From Maribacter algarum (ex Zhang et al. 2020) (GTDB lineage: Bacteria > Bacteroidota > Bacteroidia > Flavobacteriales > Flavobacteriaceae): DNA of 64,000 nt. The stretch spans positions 930,001-994,000 of the forward strand of contig NZ_VATY01000001.1 of the NCBI RefSeq assembly GCF_005885635.1. Reading direction: 5' to 3'. The position numbers and the translations under genes were made by a program. Within the stretch, counting starts at the first letter, position 1. Every line of letters starts with the position of its first letter. Shown here one piece after another: positions 1-10,061 of this stretch. The notes beneath the pieces were generated by a model that was not told where the DNA came from, made no database searches, and saw only the letters and a list, made by a program, of their open reading frames with translations.

Positions 1-822
1 TTCCGGTTCTGGTTTTTTGGCCGTATGTACGACTAAAGGTTTACCTTCTATCAAGGGCCATTCTACCGATTTCTTAGATCCATATACTTCAAAACTTTCT
101 CGGTACTGACGGGCAACATCAAATAGCGAACGATGGACTTGTGCGCTTAAATCAGAATTACGGAATTTAATATGTGCCGTTTCCACCGCGAAAGGTGAGT
201 CATATTCTTTTATCAGTTCTTCTCTAATCCTTCCTGAACCAAAGCAGGAAACATATTCCGCTTCATCCCTAGTAAGGGCTAAAATAGGCCCTACACAATG
301 TGTTGCATAATGCATTGGCGGAAGTCCTGGCCAATAATTTGGCCAACCATCCATATCTTGTTGGTGGCTCGCTTTTAGAAATTGAATTTTTCCCAGTTCG
401 CCATTTTCATAAAGCTCTTTCATATATAAAAACTCCCGAGCATAGACTACGGTTTCCATCATCATATAGGTCAATCCAGTTTCCTTTACTAATTCTACAA
501 TTTGGCGGCATTCCTCAACTGTGGTTGCCATGGGCACTGTACAGGCAACATGTTTTCCTGCTTTCAATGCAGCAATTGATTGTTCTGCATGATTGGGAAT
601 TGGAGTATTGATATGAACTGCATCAATGTTAGGGTCTTTTAGCAATTCACTATAGACGGTATACCTTTTTTCTATTCCGTAAGTATCTCCTATTTCATCC
701 ATTTTAGATTTGTTCCGCTGACATATCGCATACATTTCAGCATTAGGATGCTTCAGGTAAATCGGTATAAACTCTGCCCCGAATCCGAGGCCCACGATGG
801 CAATTCTTATTTTCTTATTCAT
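1..822 (-). CDS. Gfo/Idh/MocA family oxidoreductase, C-terminus cut by window edge
   Basis: The reading frame starts at an ATG at 822 and runs open to base 1, giving 274 codons without a stop, so the C-terminus lies outside the window. Residues 11-16 (GLGFGA) form the N-terminal Rossmann nucleotide-binding loop and the region around H171/H175 (HYATH) resembles the family's C-terminal domain. Members usually oxidise or reduce sugars and polyols with NAD(P). The family's usual E-K-P motif, whose lysine is catalytic, reads T-V-P here (residues 95-97), as in a variant branch that I recognise only by pattern. It lies 27 bases downstream of the 1303-residue gene on the same strand and has no shared operator, so it is probably unrelated to the main regulon. 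Confidence 0.85.
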   Translation of the reverse strand, partial: MNKKIRIAIVGLGFGAEFIPIYLKHPNAEMYAICQRNKSKMDEIGDTYGIEKRYTVYSELLKDPNIDAVHINTPIPNHAEQSIAALKAGKHVACTVPMATTVEECRQIVELVKETGLTYMMMETVVYAREFLYMKELYENGELGKIQFLKASHQQDMDGWPNYWPGLPPMHYATHCVGPILALTRDEAEYVSCFGSGRIREELIKEYDSPFAVETAHIKFRNSDLSAQVHRSLFDVARQYRESFEVYGSKKSVEWPLIEGKPLVVHTAKKPEPE

Positions 823-849
823 TAGTCTAGAATTTGGTTCGGGAATGAA

Positions 850-3800
850 TTAGAGCGACACATTCAATTTTTCTGGAGGATTCAATTCTTTTAAATACGC
901 AACCAAATTTATAACCTCTTCATCAGTAAGATTGTTCAAAAGTCCATCTGGCATCATTGACTTTGTTGTTACTTCTCGATTTTGGATTTTTGAGGTGCTT
1001 ATGGAAATAGGATCCTGACCAACAACTCTCAAGGTTACATTCCTATCGTTTTCAGAAATGATATTTCCACTATACGTTCGTCCATCATTTGTGGTGATAA
1101 CAACGGTCTTATAATCGTTTTGAATGTCACCGTTAGGATTTAAAATATTACTTAAAAGATAAGCTGTATTGGTTCTGTTGGAGCCAGTCAAATCTGGTCC
1201 AATAACACCCCCTTCGCCGTGCATCATATGACAGGCTGAGCAAGTGCGCTGATAAATGGCTTCACCTTCAGTAAGATTTGCTTTTGAAATCGCAGCATCA
1301 CTAAGTAATCTTTGGTACTTACTGAAATGCCCCTGTTTATCGCCTGAAATCTCATCTATTGGCCCCCAGATTTCGACAAATCCATTCCCGACCACCCTTT
1401 TTAATTGCAGGGCTACATAGGCTGGAATATCTTTTTTAGGCATAGACCCATCCTTTATGGCAAGCGCCAAAGGCCAACCATAAACAGGTCTTGAAGCCAA
1501 GGTTTGAATCACTTCTTGCTTTTCTAAAACTGAGTAGTTGGGATATTCTTTCAATATAAGTTTACCCAAATCTTCATTGTTATAGGCAGCAATCGCTCTA
1601 ATAGCATCTAATCTTAATTTTGGATTTTGGAGCAATTTGGGTAAAATAGTTTCCAATTCTTTTCGCTGCTGCACGGCTAAGTTTTTGATGGCATTTTGCT
1701 GCTGTTCAACTTCTGCATTCGGGTTGTTTACAATCGCCATCATTTTTATGGCTGCCTCAACACTACCAAAACGTTGGGCAATTTCATCAGAGATTACTGC
1801 CAAATTTGAGTCGGATTGTAATTTCTTATAGGTCGCCGACCAATTCGATGGTTCTTTCAAATCAGCTCTACTCTCTAAGCCTGACAACATGCCATTCAAA
1901 AGATGTATTTGTTCTTTGGATTTTTCTGCTACTCCGGCAACTAGTTGTTCCAACTTTTCTCCATCGACAAGTCTTCGACCTATTTTTTCTATAATTGAGG
2001 GGATTTGACTTTGACCTGCCAATTCTAGTGCCTTTACAGGATCTTTAGCAATCAAAGGTTCAATACCGAACCAAAGCATCAACGGAATGTTTGGATCATC
2101 AATATCTTCTTTATGTTTTGCCAGCGATGTGGCAATAGACCAGCGATTTTCTTCACCAATACGTTGTAAGGCCGAGGCCAAGTAAAGTCTAACCACAGCC
2201 GACGATTCATTTTTCGCCAAAGCGGTCATCGCTTCAATTCCCTTTTGGGATGGTTGACCATCTTCTACCAAAAATTGTATTGCCCAGCCTCGAACATATT
2301 CTTGCTTATCCTTCATGAGCACGATCAGGTCATCAGAAGAAATGTTGTTGGTAACATGCAATGTCCACAAAGCGCGTAACCTTGTGTCTTCGTTCGAATT
2401 TTCCTTTAACAGTGCTTCTGCTTTTGAAATAGCAGCGGCATCCAAATCTCCTTTGTTCGCTCTGTTTTGTAAAATAACCCGTGCTCTTTGCGCATGCCAA
2501 TTGCTTTTGCTCAATTGCAATTCAACAAGTTCAGTATCACTCTTTTTGGTTAGGTCATCATATCTTCCAGTCCAATTTTCTGCCAAGGACTTTTCGGGCA
2601 TAATGCGGAATACCCTACCCGTATCTTTATTGATCACATCATTTCCACAGATATCGGCATCATGCCAGTCCAGGACGTAGAGTCCACCTTCGGGGCCTAC
2701 CTCCATACTGAACCCAATCCATTGTGCATTGTTGGCCATCATAAATTCGTCGCCATGACTCGCACTAAAACCTGAACCGTTCTTGTGCAGCACATCCGAC
2801 AACACGGCATGCTCATGAATGTTCGCCATAAAAACCTTACCATGATCTTCTTTGGGAAAGGCATCAGATTGATAAATTCGTGCTCCTCCATGTGCGGATC
2901 GATGCCGATGGTCGACAATAGTTTGAATATCTTCATAGGCATACGGATTAAAATGCTGACCTCCTTGTCTGTGATAGATTCCCCCTTGGATAATATGGAA
3001 CAAATGCGGAATCACACAGGCAGAAATAAGTAGCTGTCCTTTGGCATCATAATCTATTCCCCAAGGATTACTAAAGCCATGAGCCACGACCTCGAATTTT
3101 TTCTTAATGGGATGGTAACGCCATACACCTCCATTGATATCCACTCCATCAGCGTCTAACAAATCTTCCGGAAAAGCTTCCCGATGTTTGTAAATTTTAC
3201 CTTTTCCTTTTGGTTTTCTGATAACGGAAGGTGTCGCAAAGCCTTCCAATCCATATAGCCATCCATCAGGTCCCCAATGGAGACTATTAATGGTTTCGTG
3301 ACGATCACGAATTCCCCAACCTGTCAATAAAACTTCAATGTCATCCACATCCGCCTTATCATCTCCGTCCTTATCCGGTACAAAAAGCATATTTGGTGGG
3401 GCACCTAGAAACAGACCATCATGACCGATCGCTATTGCCGATGGAAACGGAATACCTTCTAAAAAAACCTTTCTGCTATCCACTACCCCGTCTCTATCCG
3501 TATCTTCAAGAATCAAAATGCGACTGTCCCCTGAATTGGAAAAACCTTCTTGGCGATTTTCATAATCACGGTTTTCAGCAATCCACATTCTGCCTCTGTC
3601 ATCCCAACAGAACGCCATGGGTTGTGTAATCATGGGTTCTGAAGCATAGGCATTGACCTGATAACCTTCTTTAATGGTCATGGCATCTACTGCCTCCTGC
3701 GGACTCAAAAGCTTTGCATCTCTTCCTTCTTGACGTGCAATATTCCAAAGCGAAGCGATTTTATAGAGTCCATCATCACCTGCATAATCGCCCCATAAAT

Positions 3801-4761
3801 CATTCATCTCAACTGGATTCAATTTGCCAGAATAGGCTACTATTTGGTGTTGGATTGTTTTGATTTCCCCTTTTTTGATATGCCAATCTCCCATTCTTGC
3901 TCCAACCGGACCTATACCTAATTGACCGTCGACACGCCAGGTCTGAGGAAAATTATCATTATCAGGGTGGTCAAAAATAGCGATGTGGCCCCATTCATCC
4001 AAGCCTTCAATTTCCATCCCCGCATCTACCCACATTGCCCTTTTACCTTCGGCCTTTTCATTTCGCTGGCGTGCAGCGTTCTCCACTTCTCCTTCAATAC
4101 CTTCTTTCCAGGGCATGCGCAGAAATAGTCCGCCGTAATCAAATTCATTGATTGAAATATCCGTTAGAGCCTCGCCCTGCCATTCTAAACTCAATAGATA
4201 TTTTCCTTCTTTTTCTTTAAAAGTCCAAATTTGTGTTTCTTTTAGAATGGGTGTTTTGTCAGAATCGAGCATGTTATAGACAGACTGCCATTTCACTTCG
4301 GGACCTTCCACAATTAGAACTTGGGTTGAAACTCTTTGCCAATACTCTGACCCTGGGTTATGAAAAAAATCACGACCAATTTTCTGCTGGATATCTTCAG
4401 GTTTGTTTTTATCGTAAAACCACTTCTTGAGCTCCGTTGAATCGGCTCCAGTGCCATTTACCCTAGTAAAACCCCAATACAAACCGGTTTGATGTGGATG
4501 ATGCCCAGGACTATATTGAGTCAATTCTACTTCGCTCTCCGGGGCAATAATTGGATGAATAAAAGGTCGAAAATCAGATTTCACATTTTGGGTTACCAAA
4601 GGCAATGATTCATCTTGTCTAAAAACCTTGATGAAGTCCCCACCTTTTTCAATCTTGAAATGTGGTACTTTCTCAGAAACCGAGGCGGTGGTTTTTTCCG
4701 TTTTGGATTTGCAGGCTAGCAGACATGTAAGTCCTATGAATACAATCACTATTCTCTTCAT
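850..4761 (-). CDS. Secreted PmoA-like / PVC-type dehydrogenase / cytochrome c fusion lipoprotein
   Basis: This 1303-residue lipoprotein has a lipobox ending at C17. Residues about 20-340 resemble the DUF6807 (PmoA-like) domain. From about residue 365 follows a beta-propeller of the membrane-bound dehydrogenase type, with motifs such as MWIAENRDYEN and WGPDGWLYG, then a helical HEAT-like stretch. A C-terminal cytochrome c has heme motif CSACH at 1174-1178 and a likely axial Met in MMPDG near 1268. The arrangement suggests an extracytoplasmic oxidation whose electrons go to the attached heme; the substrate (sugar, polyol or similar) is unknown. The adjoining Gfo/Idh/MocA gene is a common partner of such proteins. 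No shared operator lies upstream of it. Confidence 0.8.
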   Translation of the reverse strand: MKRIVIVFIGLTCLLACKSKTEKTTASVSEKVPHFKIEKGGDFIKVFRQDESLPLVTQNVKSDFRPFIHPIIAPESEVELTQYSPGHHPHQTGLYWGFTRVNGTGADSTELKKWFYDKNKPEDIQQKIGRDFFHNPGSEYWQRVSTQVLIVEGPEVKWQSVYNMLDSDKTPILKETQIWTFKEKEGKYLLSLEWQGEALTDISINEFDYGGLFLRMPWKEGIEGEVENAARQRNEKAEGKRAMWVDAGMEIEGLDEWGHIAIFDHPDNDNFPQTWRVDGQLGIGPVGARMGDWHIKKGEIKTIQHQIVAYSGKLNPVEMNDLWGDYAGDDGLYKIASLWNIARQEGRDAKLLSPQEAVDAMTIKEGYQVNAYASEPMITQPMAFCWDDRGRMWIAENRDYENRQEGFSNSGDSRILILEDTDRDGVVDSRKVFLEGIPFPSAIAIGHDGLFLGAPPNMLFVPDKDGDDKADVDDIEVLLTGWGIRDRHETINSLHWGPDGWLYGLEGFATPSVIRKPKGKGKIYKHREAFPEDLLDADGVDINGGVWRYHPIKKKFEVVAHGFSNPWGIDYDAKGQLLISACVIPHLFHIIQGGIYHRQGGQHFNPYAYEDIQTIVDHRHRSAHGGARIYQSDAFPKEDHGKVFMANIHEHAVLSDVLHKNGSGFSASHGDEFMMANNAQWIGFSMEVGPEGGLYVLDWHDADICGNDVINKDTGRVFRIMPEKSLAENWTGRYDDLTKKSDTELVELQLSKSNWHAQRARVILQNRANKGDLDAAAISKAEALLKENSNEDTRLRALWTLHVTNNISSDDLIVLMKDKQEYVRGWAIQFLVEDGQPSQKGIEAMTALAKNESSAVVRLYLASALQRIGEENRWSIATSLAKHKEDIDDPNIPLMLWFGIEPLIAKDPVKALELAGQSQIPSIIEKIGRRLVDGEKLEQLVAGVAEKSKEQIHLLNGMLSGLESRADLKEPSNWSATYKKLQSDSNLAVISDEIAQRFGSVEAAIKMMAIVNNPNAEVEQQQNAIKNLAVQQRKELETILPKLLQNPKLRLDAIRAIAAYNNEDLGKLILKEYPNYSVLEKQEVIQTLASRPVYGWPLALAIKDGSMPKKDIPAYVALQLKRVVGNGFVEIWGPIDEISGDKQGHFSKYQRLLSDAAISKANLTEGEAIYQRTCSACHMMHGEGGVIGPDLTGSNRTNTAYLLSNILNPNGDIQNDYKTVVITTNDGRTYSGNIISENDRNVTLRVVGQDPISISTSKIQNREVTTKSMMPDGLLNNLTDEEVINLVAYLKELNPPEKLNVSL

Positions 4762-4857
4762 ACTATAATATTCCTAAAAAATATTGGAAATAAAAAGTCT
4801 TAAGGCAAAGGAAGTCAACGAAATAGAAGCATTCATAGAACTTGTATAGGTTTTCAT

Positions 4858-4895
4858 ATCAAAAAATCATTCAATTTCTTGAAGGGTTTTTTGAT
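4858..4895 (-). terminator. Hairpin downstream of the mutase operon
   Basis: The arms ATCAAAAAA (4858-4866) and TTTTTTGAT (4887-4895) are perfect inverted repeats. An inner stem, TTCAA (4870-4874) with TTGAA (4879-4883), encloses a four-base loop. Read on the minus strand, the outer arm ends in a T run just past the mutase stop codon at 4925, as expected for an intrinsic terminator of the 12056-4925 operon. The stem is AT-rich and bulged, so efficiency is uncertain. Confidence 0.45.
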
Positions 4896-4924
4896 TATTA
4901 AAGCTTCGCATCTTGGGCTCGAAT

Positions 4925-7123
4925 CTATTCTTCTATTAAAATCTCCAACAACTGAATAGCTGCATCGCTAATTTTGGTCCCCGGACCAAAGACGGCCACC
5001 GCACCTGCGTCATATAAGAATTGATAATCCTGCTTTGGAATAACTCCGCCTACAATCACCATAATATCTTCGCGACCATAGTTCTTTAATTCTTCAATAA
5101 CTGCAGGTACTAAAGTCTTATGACCTGCGGCTAAAGAAGAAACGCCTAGTATATGGACATCATTTTCGATAGCTTGCTTTGCGGCTTCTTCAGGAGTCTG
5201 AAACAAAGGGCCAATATCTACATCAAAACCTAAATCGGCATATCCGGTAGCGACCACTTTTGCTCCTCTATCATGACCATCTTGCCCCATTTTGGCAATC
5301 ATGATACGCGGGCGACGACCATCTTGCTCCGCAAATTGGTCAGTCATGGCTTTTGCCTTTTCAAAACTTTTATCGTCTTTGATTTCTTTGGAGTACACGC
5401 CTGAAAATGAATTTATAACTGCTTTATGTCTGCCGAAAACTTCTTCCAAAGCTGAGCTAATCTCACCTAGAGTCGCTCTTAATCGTGCGGCATTTACAGC
5501 TAAAGCTAATAAATTTTTATCCGTAGGCAAGTTTTGGTCATCTGATTCCATTTTCAATTTTGCTGCTTCGGTCAGTTCACCCAAGGCCTTTTTAACTGCA
5601 GCTTCATCACGTGATTTTTTAATAGATGCTAAGCGCTCCAGTTGTTGTCTGCGCACTTCCTGATTGTCAACTTCAAGAATTTGCAAATCGTCCTCTTCTT
5701 CGAGTTGAAACTTATTCACGCCAACAATTACATCTTGCCCACTATCAATACGTGCTTGTTTTCTCGCCGCCGCTTGCTCGATGCGCATTTTCGGAATTCC
5801 AGCTTCAATCGCTTTGGTCATTCCACCCAATTCTTCTACTTCTTCTAGCAAAGCCAAAGCTTTTTGAGCCAATTGGTCGGTTAGATATTCTACATAATAA
5901 CTACCGGCCCAAGGGTCGACCGTCTTTGTGATTTTGGTTTCCTCTTGCAGGAATATCTGTGTCTCACGGGCTATTCTTGCGGAAAAATCAGTAGGTAAGG
6001 CGATAGCCTCATCCAAAGCATTCGTATGCAAACTCTGTGTGCCTCCTAAAGTAGCGGCCATAGCTTCAATGGTCGTCCGGGCCACATTATTGAAAGGGTC
6101 TTGCTCGGTTAAACTCCATCCACTAGTTTGACAGTGCGTTCGTAATGCCAATGATTTTTGATTCTTCGGATTGAACTGCTTTACCAATTTTGCCCACAAC
6201 ATTCGGGCCGCTCGCATTTTAGCAATCTCCATAAAATGGTTCATGCCTATTCCCCAGAAAAAGGATAAACGGGGAGCGAAATTATCGATCTCCAATCCGG
6301 CTTTAAGTCCGGTTTTGATGTATTCCAATCCATCGGCCAAAGTATATGCCAGTTCAATATCTGCGGATGCACCAGCTTCGTGCATATGGTATCCAGAGAT
6401 ACTAATACTGTTGAATTTCGGCATGAACTGACTCGTATATTCAAAAATATCCGCTACCAATTGCATAGAGGGTTTTGGTGGATAGATATAGGTATTCCTT
6501 ACCATAAACTCCTTTAGAATGTCATTTTGAATCGTTCCTGCTAGTAACGCTTGATCAACACCTTGCTCTTCAGCAGCAACGATATAAAATGCCATAATAG
6601 GAAGCACAGCTCCGTTCATTGTCATAGAAACGGACATCTTATCTAACGGAATTCCATCGAATAAAATCTTCATGTCCTCGACGGAATCAATAGCAACCCC
6701 TGCTTTACCAACATCGCCAACAACACGTTCGTGGTCACTATCATAACCTCTATGTGTTGGTAAATCGAAGGCAACGGAAAGTCCTTTTTGACCTCCTTTT
6801 AAGTTTCTTCTGTAAAATGCATTACTTTCTTCGGCGGTCGAAAATCCCGCATATTGCCGAATCGTCCAAGGTCTGCGAACGTACATTGTAGAATACGGTC
6901 CGCGCAGGTAGGGAGGGATTCCAGCAACGAAATCAAGATGTTCTGCGGAAGCTATGTCTTCTTTGCCGAAGGATGGTTTGATAACAATTTTTTCTGCGGT
7001 TTCAAAATTAGAGGTACGAGATATAAGGTTAGAAGTTTGAGTATTTTCATCATTTACCTCGTCCTTCGTACTTTGTACTTTGTACTTCAGTTTTAATTGT
7101 TGTACATCCTTCCTACTCATCAT
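4925..7123 (-). CDS. mutB: Methylmalonyl-CoA mutase, large (catalytic, B12-binding) subunit
   Basis: This subunit converts (R)-methylmalonyl-CoA to succinyl-CoA with adenosylcobalamin, the last step of propionyl-CoA catabolism, in the cytoplasm. The TIM-barrel part carries the conserved [19 protein letters not shown] stretch. The C-terminal B12 domain has the D-x-H-x-x-G signature as DGHDRG (D615, H617, G620), with H617 the expected cobalt ligand, and an SSL motif near 662. At 732 residues it is of normal length. The start is at 7123 or 7120 (two ATGs in a row), overlapping the small-subunit gene by 8-11 bases. Residues about 12-43 are encoded by a low-complexity interspersed repeat that replaces ordinary linker sequence. 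It is the last gene of the operon that begins at 12056. Confidence 0.97.
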   Translation of the reverse strand: MMSRKDVQQLKLKYKVQSTKDEVNDENTQTSNLISRTSNFETAEKIVIKPSFGKEDIASAEHLDFVAGIPPYLRGPYSTMYVRRPWTIRQYAGFSTAEESNAFYRRNLKGGQKGLSVAFDLPTHRGYDSDHERVVGDVGKAGVAIDSVEDMKILFDGIPLDKMSVSMTMNGAVLPIMAFYIVAAEEQGVDQALLAGTIQNDILKEFMVRNTYIYPPKPSMQLVADIFEYTSQFMPKFNSISISGYHMHEAGASADIELAYTLADGLEYIKTGLKAGLEIDNFAPRLSFFWGIGMNHFMEIAKMRAARMLWAKLVKQFNPKNQKSLALRTHCQTSGWSLTEQDPFNNVARTTIEAMAATLGGTQSLHTNALDEAIALPTDFSARIARETQIFLQEETKITKTVDPWAGSYYVEYLTDQLAQKALALLEEVEELGGMTKAIEAGIPKMRIEQAAARKQARIDSGQDVIVGVNKFQLEEEDDLQILEVDNQEVRRQQLERLASIKKSRDEAAVKKALGELTEAAKLKMESDDQNLPTDKNLLALAVNAARLRATLGEISSALEEVFGRHKAVINSFSGVYSKEIKDDKSFEKAKAMTDQFAEQDGRRPRIMIAKMGQDGHDRGAKVVATGYADLGFDVDIGPLFQTPEEAAKQAIENDVHILGVSSLAAGHKTLVPAVIEELKNYGREDIMVIVGGVIPKQDYQFLYDAGAVAVFGPGTKISDAAIQLLEILIEE
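7004..7098 (-). repeat. Interspersed short-word repeat inside the mutB N-terminus
   Basis: On the minus strand the segment runs through iterated AAGTACAAAGTAC and GTACGAAGGACGAGG words and then their near-complement (CTTCTAACC..CTCGTACCTCTAAT), so it can fold back on itself. Similar word-repeats occur between genes in flavobacterial genomes, and a relative lies at 37561-37681. Here it is translated in frame as part of the region [11 protein letters not shown] to ISRTSNF of the mutase large subunit. Confidence 0.6.
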
Positions 7124-8480
7124 TCAATCTTTTTTGTTCTACTTCCTCGGCTAAACGTTTCTCTAGAATCGGTTGAATCAAAGTCTTTCGTGCATTTGTT
7201 TTTAAAAAGGGATACAATTCAATCGTATCTTTCATTTTATCATTCTCGTTTTGATAGCGATTTGTGCCGACCAAAACTTCATCTCCAGCATCGAAACGTG
7301 CTTGTTCTTTTTCGGCACTTTCTTGTATTTTTCGTTGAATGGTATGTGCTTTCAATTGCTTTAAAAACCCACCTCCACTTTCGATAGATTTAAATAAGAG
7401 CAATGCCTTCTCAGCCAATTGATTTGTAATACTTTCAATGTAGTATGAACCGTCGGCCGCATTATCAACTTTATCAAAGTAGCTTTCATTTTTCAACAAG
7501 AGCAACTGATTCAGGGAGATACGGTCTCCAAAATCATTGTCTTTATGATAAATAGCATCATAAGGCAAATTAAGCACTGCATTTGCCCCACCTAAAACCG
7601 CTGACATACATTCCGTGGTTGTTCGGAGCATGTTGGTGTTATAATCGTACAAGGTTTTGTTTCTTCTCGTGGGAACGGCTACGATATGACAGTTTTCTGA
7701 AACCCCATATTCTTTAGCTAATGTTATAAATAACAAGCGAATTGCACGAAGTTTAGCGATTTCAAAAAAGTAGTTAGTATCTATTGAGATTTTAAAAGAA
7801 ATTGTACTAGCCAGTCCCTTGTCCGACATATGATTCAAATACTCGTTAGCATGTGCTATCGCATAGGCTAATTGTTGTACTCGATTTGCTCCCGCATTCT
7901 GATATAATGAAATGTCGACACTTAAGCTATTTTGGTATTCGAGACTCAAAATCGTATCGAGTTCTTTGTAGTCTTTTTCAAAATTGAAAAACCAATTTCC
8001 CGTTCGGGCTAAATTGCCGATGGGATCTATATTCAAATACAGGTTTTCTTGAGCATCTCCTGCAAAATCAAGAACTGTTTTAAAATATCTACTTGATAAA
8101 AACTGTAACTCCAGATAAACTTTTGTATCCGCTAAGGTGACTCCGTCAAGCAGTTCTGAAATCTTAACATCCTCGGAAGTAATAATAAAATAGATAGCTT
8201 CAGCACCTTTCCTTAGAACTTCTTTTGCATTTTTATTTGCGGCTTTTGCATTTCCAGCATAAATAGATTGACCAACATTCCAACCGGAACCGCTGGTTAA
8301 ATTCCCAGGGGTACTTACTGCATCATCTGCATGATAGAATGGCTTTACTTTAATGCCTTCAGGAGATTCCCAAACTAAGGTTTCGTTATAATCTGCTCCC
8401 TTTAAATCAAATTGTATTTTCTGTTTCCACTCCTTAGCAGAAACGGACGAGAATTCTTGAAATAGTGGGTTTTTACTCAT
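7113..8480 (-). CDS. mutA: Methylmalonyl-CoA mutase, small subunit
   Basis: The 455-residue product aligns in character with the barrel region of the mutase small subunit: the N-terminus [19 protein letters not shown] and the region [19 protein letters not shown] are typical. It has no C-terminal DxHxxG cobalamin motif, so it should be the non-catalytic partner of the large subunit, as in other two-subunit mutases. It starts 13 bases after the carboxyltransferase stop and overlaps the large-subunit start, which implies co-translation. Expression should follow the operator at 12111-12131. Confidence 0.95.
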   Translation of the reverse strand: MSKNPLFQEFSSVSAKEWKQKIQFDLKGADYNETLVWESPEGIKVKPFYHADDAVSTPGNLTSGSGWNVGQSIYAGNAKAANKNAKEVLRKGAEAIYFIITSEDVKISELLDGVTLADTKVYLELQFLSSRYFKTVLDFAGDAQENLYLNIDPIGNLARTGNWFFNFEKDYKELDTILSLEYQNSLSVDISLYQNAGANRVQQLAYAIAHANEYLNHMSDKGLASTISFKISIDTNYFFEIAKLRAIRLLFITLAKEYGVSENCHIVAVPTRRNKTLYDYNTNMLRTTTECMSAVLGGANAVLNLPYDAIYHKDNDFGDRISLNQLLLLKNESYFDKVDNAADGSYYIESITNQLAEKALLLFKSIESGGGFLKQLKAHTIQRKIQESAEKEQARFDAGDEVLVGTNRYQNENDKMKDTIELYPFLKTNARKTLIQPILEKRLAEEVEQKRLNDE

Positions 8481-8492
8481 CTAATAAAAAAA

Positions 8493-10034
8493 TTACAACG
8501 GAATATTTCCGTGTTTTTTCTTTGGCAAGGTAGACACTTTGTTTTGAAGAGCACTATAGGCTTTTATTAATTTTCTTCGAGTATTCTTCGGAAGAATTAC
8601 CTCGTCGATAAATCCTCTTTGCGCGGCACTATATGGATTTGCAAAAAGGTCAGCATACTCAGCTTCTTTTTCTGCTAATTTGGCTTCAGGGTCTTTCGCC
8701 GCTTTGATTTCTTTTCTAAAGATAATCTCACTGGCGCCTTTCGCCCCCATCACCGCAATTTCTGCGCCAGGCCATGCGTAGTTAAAATCCGCCCCTATGT
8801 GTTTGGAGTTCATTACGTCATAAGCACCTCCGTATGCCTTTCTGGTAATTACCGTTACTTTTGGCACAGTAGCTTCACTTAAGGCATATAATAATTTTGC
8901 CCCATTGGTAATGATTCCGTTCCATTCTTGGTCGGTACCCGGCAAGAAACCTGGCACATCTACCAAGACCAAAAGTGGGATATTGAAACAATCACAAAAA
9001 CGTGTAAAACGTGCTGCTTTTTTCGAACTATCCACATCTAAAACTCCCGCCAGACTCATCGGCTGGTTGGCAACGATTCCGATACTTTTTCCTCCTAATC
9101 GTGCAAAACCTACAACAATATTGTCGGCATAGTCTTTATGTATTTCAAAAAATGTATCCGTGTCGATAATCCCATCAATTACATGACGCATATCGTAAGG
9201 TTGATTTGAGTTTTCGGGTACGATGCTTTCTAGTTCCTCTCGAATTTCATCGCCCATTTCAAAGGGAATATCCGCCGGTGTATCTTCACAATTCTGTGGC
9301 ATGTAACTTACCATCTGCTTGATTTGATTGATACATTGAATATCATTCGCAGCCGTTAAATGGGTTACTCCGGACTTGGTTGCATGTGTTGAAGCACCAC
9401 CCAATTCTTCGGAGGTCACTTCTTCATTTGTTACGGTTTTCACCACATTCGGACCAGTTACAAACATATAACTCGAATTCTCAACCATTAAAGTAAAATC
9501 GGTCATTGCCGGAGAATACACTGCACCACCAGCACAAGGTCCCATGATTGCTGAGATTTGAGGAATCACTCCTGATGCCATCACGTTTCTATGAAAAATA
9601 TCGGCATAACCTCCTAATGAACGAACCCCTTCTTGAATTCGGGCACCACCACTATCATTCAATCCGATTACGGGAACTCCTATTTTCATCGCCAAATCCA
9701 TAATCTTGCATATTTTCTCGGCATGGGTTTCGGAAAGTGCACCACCAAATACGGTAAAATCCTGCGCAAAAACACAAACTTGTTTCCCATTTATGGTTCC
9801 ATATCCAGTTACTACCCCATCCCCATAAAAGACTTGTTTTTCCATTCCAAAGTCCTTCGTACGATGGGTTACCAAGGCACCCATTTCTTCAAAAGAACCC
9901 TCATCTAAAAGAAAATGAACCCGCTCTCGAGCAGTTAATTTTCCTTTGGCGTGTTGTTTATCAATACGCTCTTGACCGCCCCCTAAATAGGCCTGTGCAA
10001 GTTTATCTTCAAGTATTTGTTTTTTATCCTTCAT
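8493..10034 (-). CDS. pccB: Propionyl-CoA carboxylase, carboxyltransferase (beta) subunit
   Basis: This 513-residue carboxyltransferase has the crotonase-like fold motifs of the acyl-CoA carboxylase beta family: [14 protein letters not shown] and [12 protein letters not shown] for the N-half oxyanion and CoA site, and the second-half segment [18 protein letters not shown]. It moves the carboxyl group from carboxybiotin to propionyl-CoA, giving (S)-methylmalonyl-CoA. The substrate assignment rests on its operon partners, the two mutase subunits downstream and the biotin proteins upstream; from sequence alone another short acyl-CoA is possible. Confidence 0.92.
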   Translation of the reverse strand: MKDKKQILEDKLAQAYLGGGQERIDKQHAKGKLTARERVHFLLDEGSFEEMGALVTHRTKDFGMEKQVFYGDGVVTGYGTINGKQVCVFAQDFTVFGGALSETHAEKICKIMDLAMKIGVPVIGLNDSGGARIQEGVRSLGGYADIFHRNVMASGVIPQISAIMGPCAGGAVYSPAMTDFTLMVENSSYMFVTGPNVVKTVTNEEVTSEELGGASTHATKSGVTHLTAANDIQCINQIKQMVSYMPQNCEDTPADIPFEMGDEIREELESIVPENSNQPYDMRHVIDGIIDTDTFFEIHKDYADNIVVGFARLGGKSIGIVANQPMSLAGVLDVDSSKKAARFTRFCDCFNIPLLVLVDVPGFLPGTDQEWNGIITNGAKLLYALSEATVPKVTVITRKAYGGAYDVMNSKHIGADFNYAWPGAEIAVMGAKGASEIIFRKEIKAAKDPEAKLAEKEAEYADLFANPYSAAQRGFIDEVILPKNTRRKLIKAYSALQNKVSTLPKKKHGNIPL

Positions 10035-10061
10035 GCGCTATATCCAAATCAATTCGAAGTA

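Noticed and set aside
300-611. Plus-strand open frame of 103 codons
   Set aside because: It is antisense to the well-supported Gfo/Idh/MocA gene and has no family features.
2315-2680. Plus-strand open frame of 121 codons
   Set aside because: It is the shadow of the 1303-residue gene on the opposite strand; the many other antisense frames in the window were rejected for the same reason.
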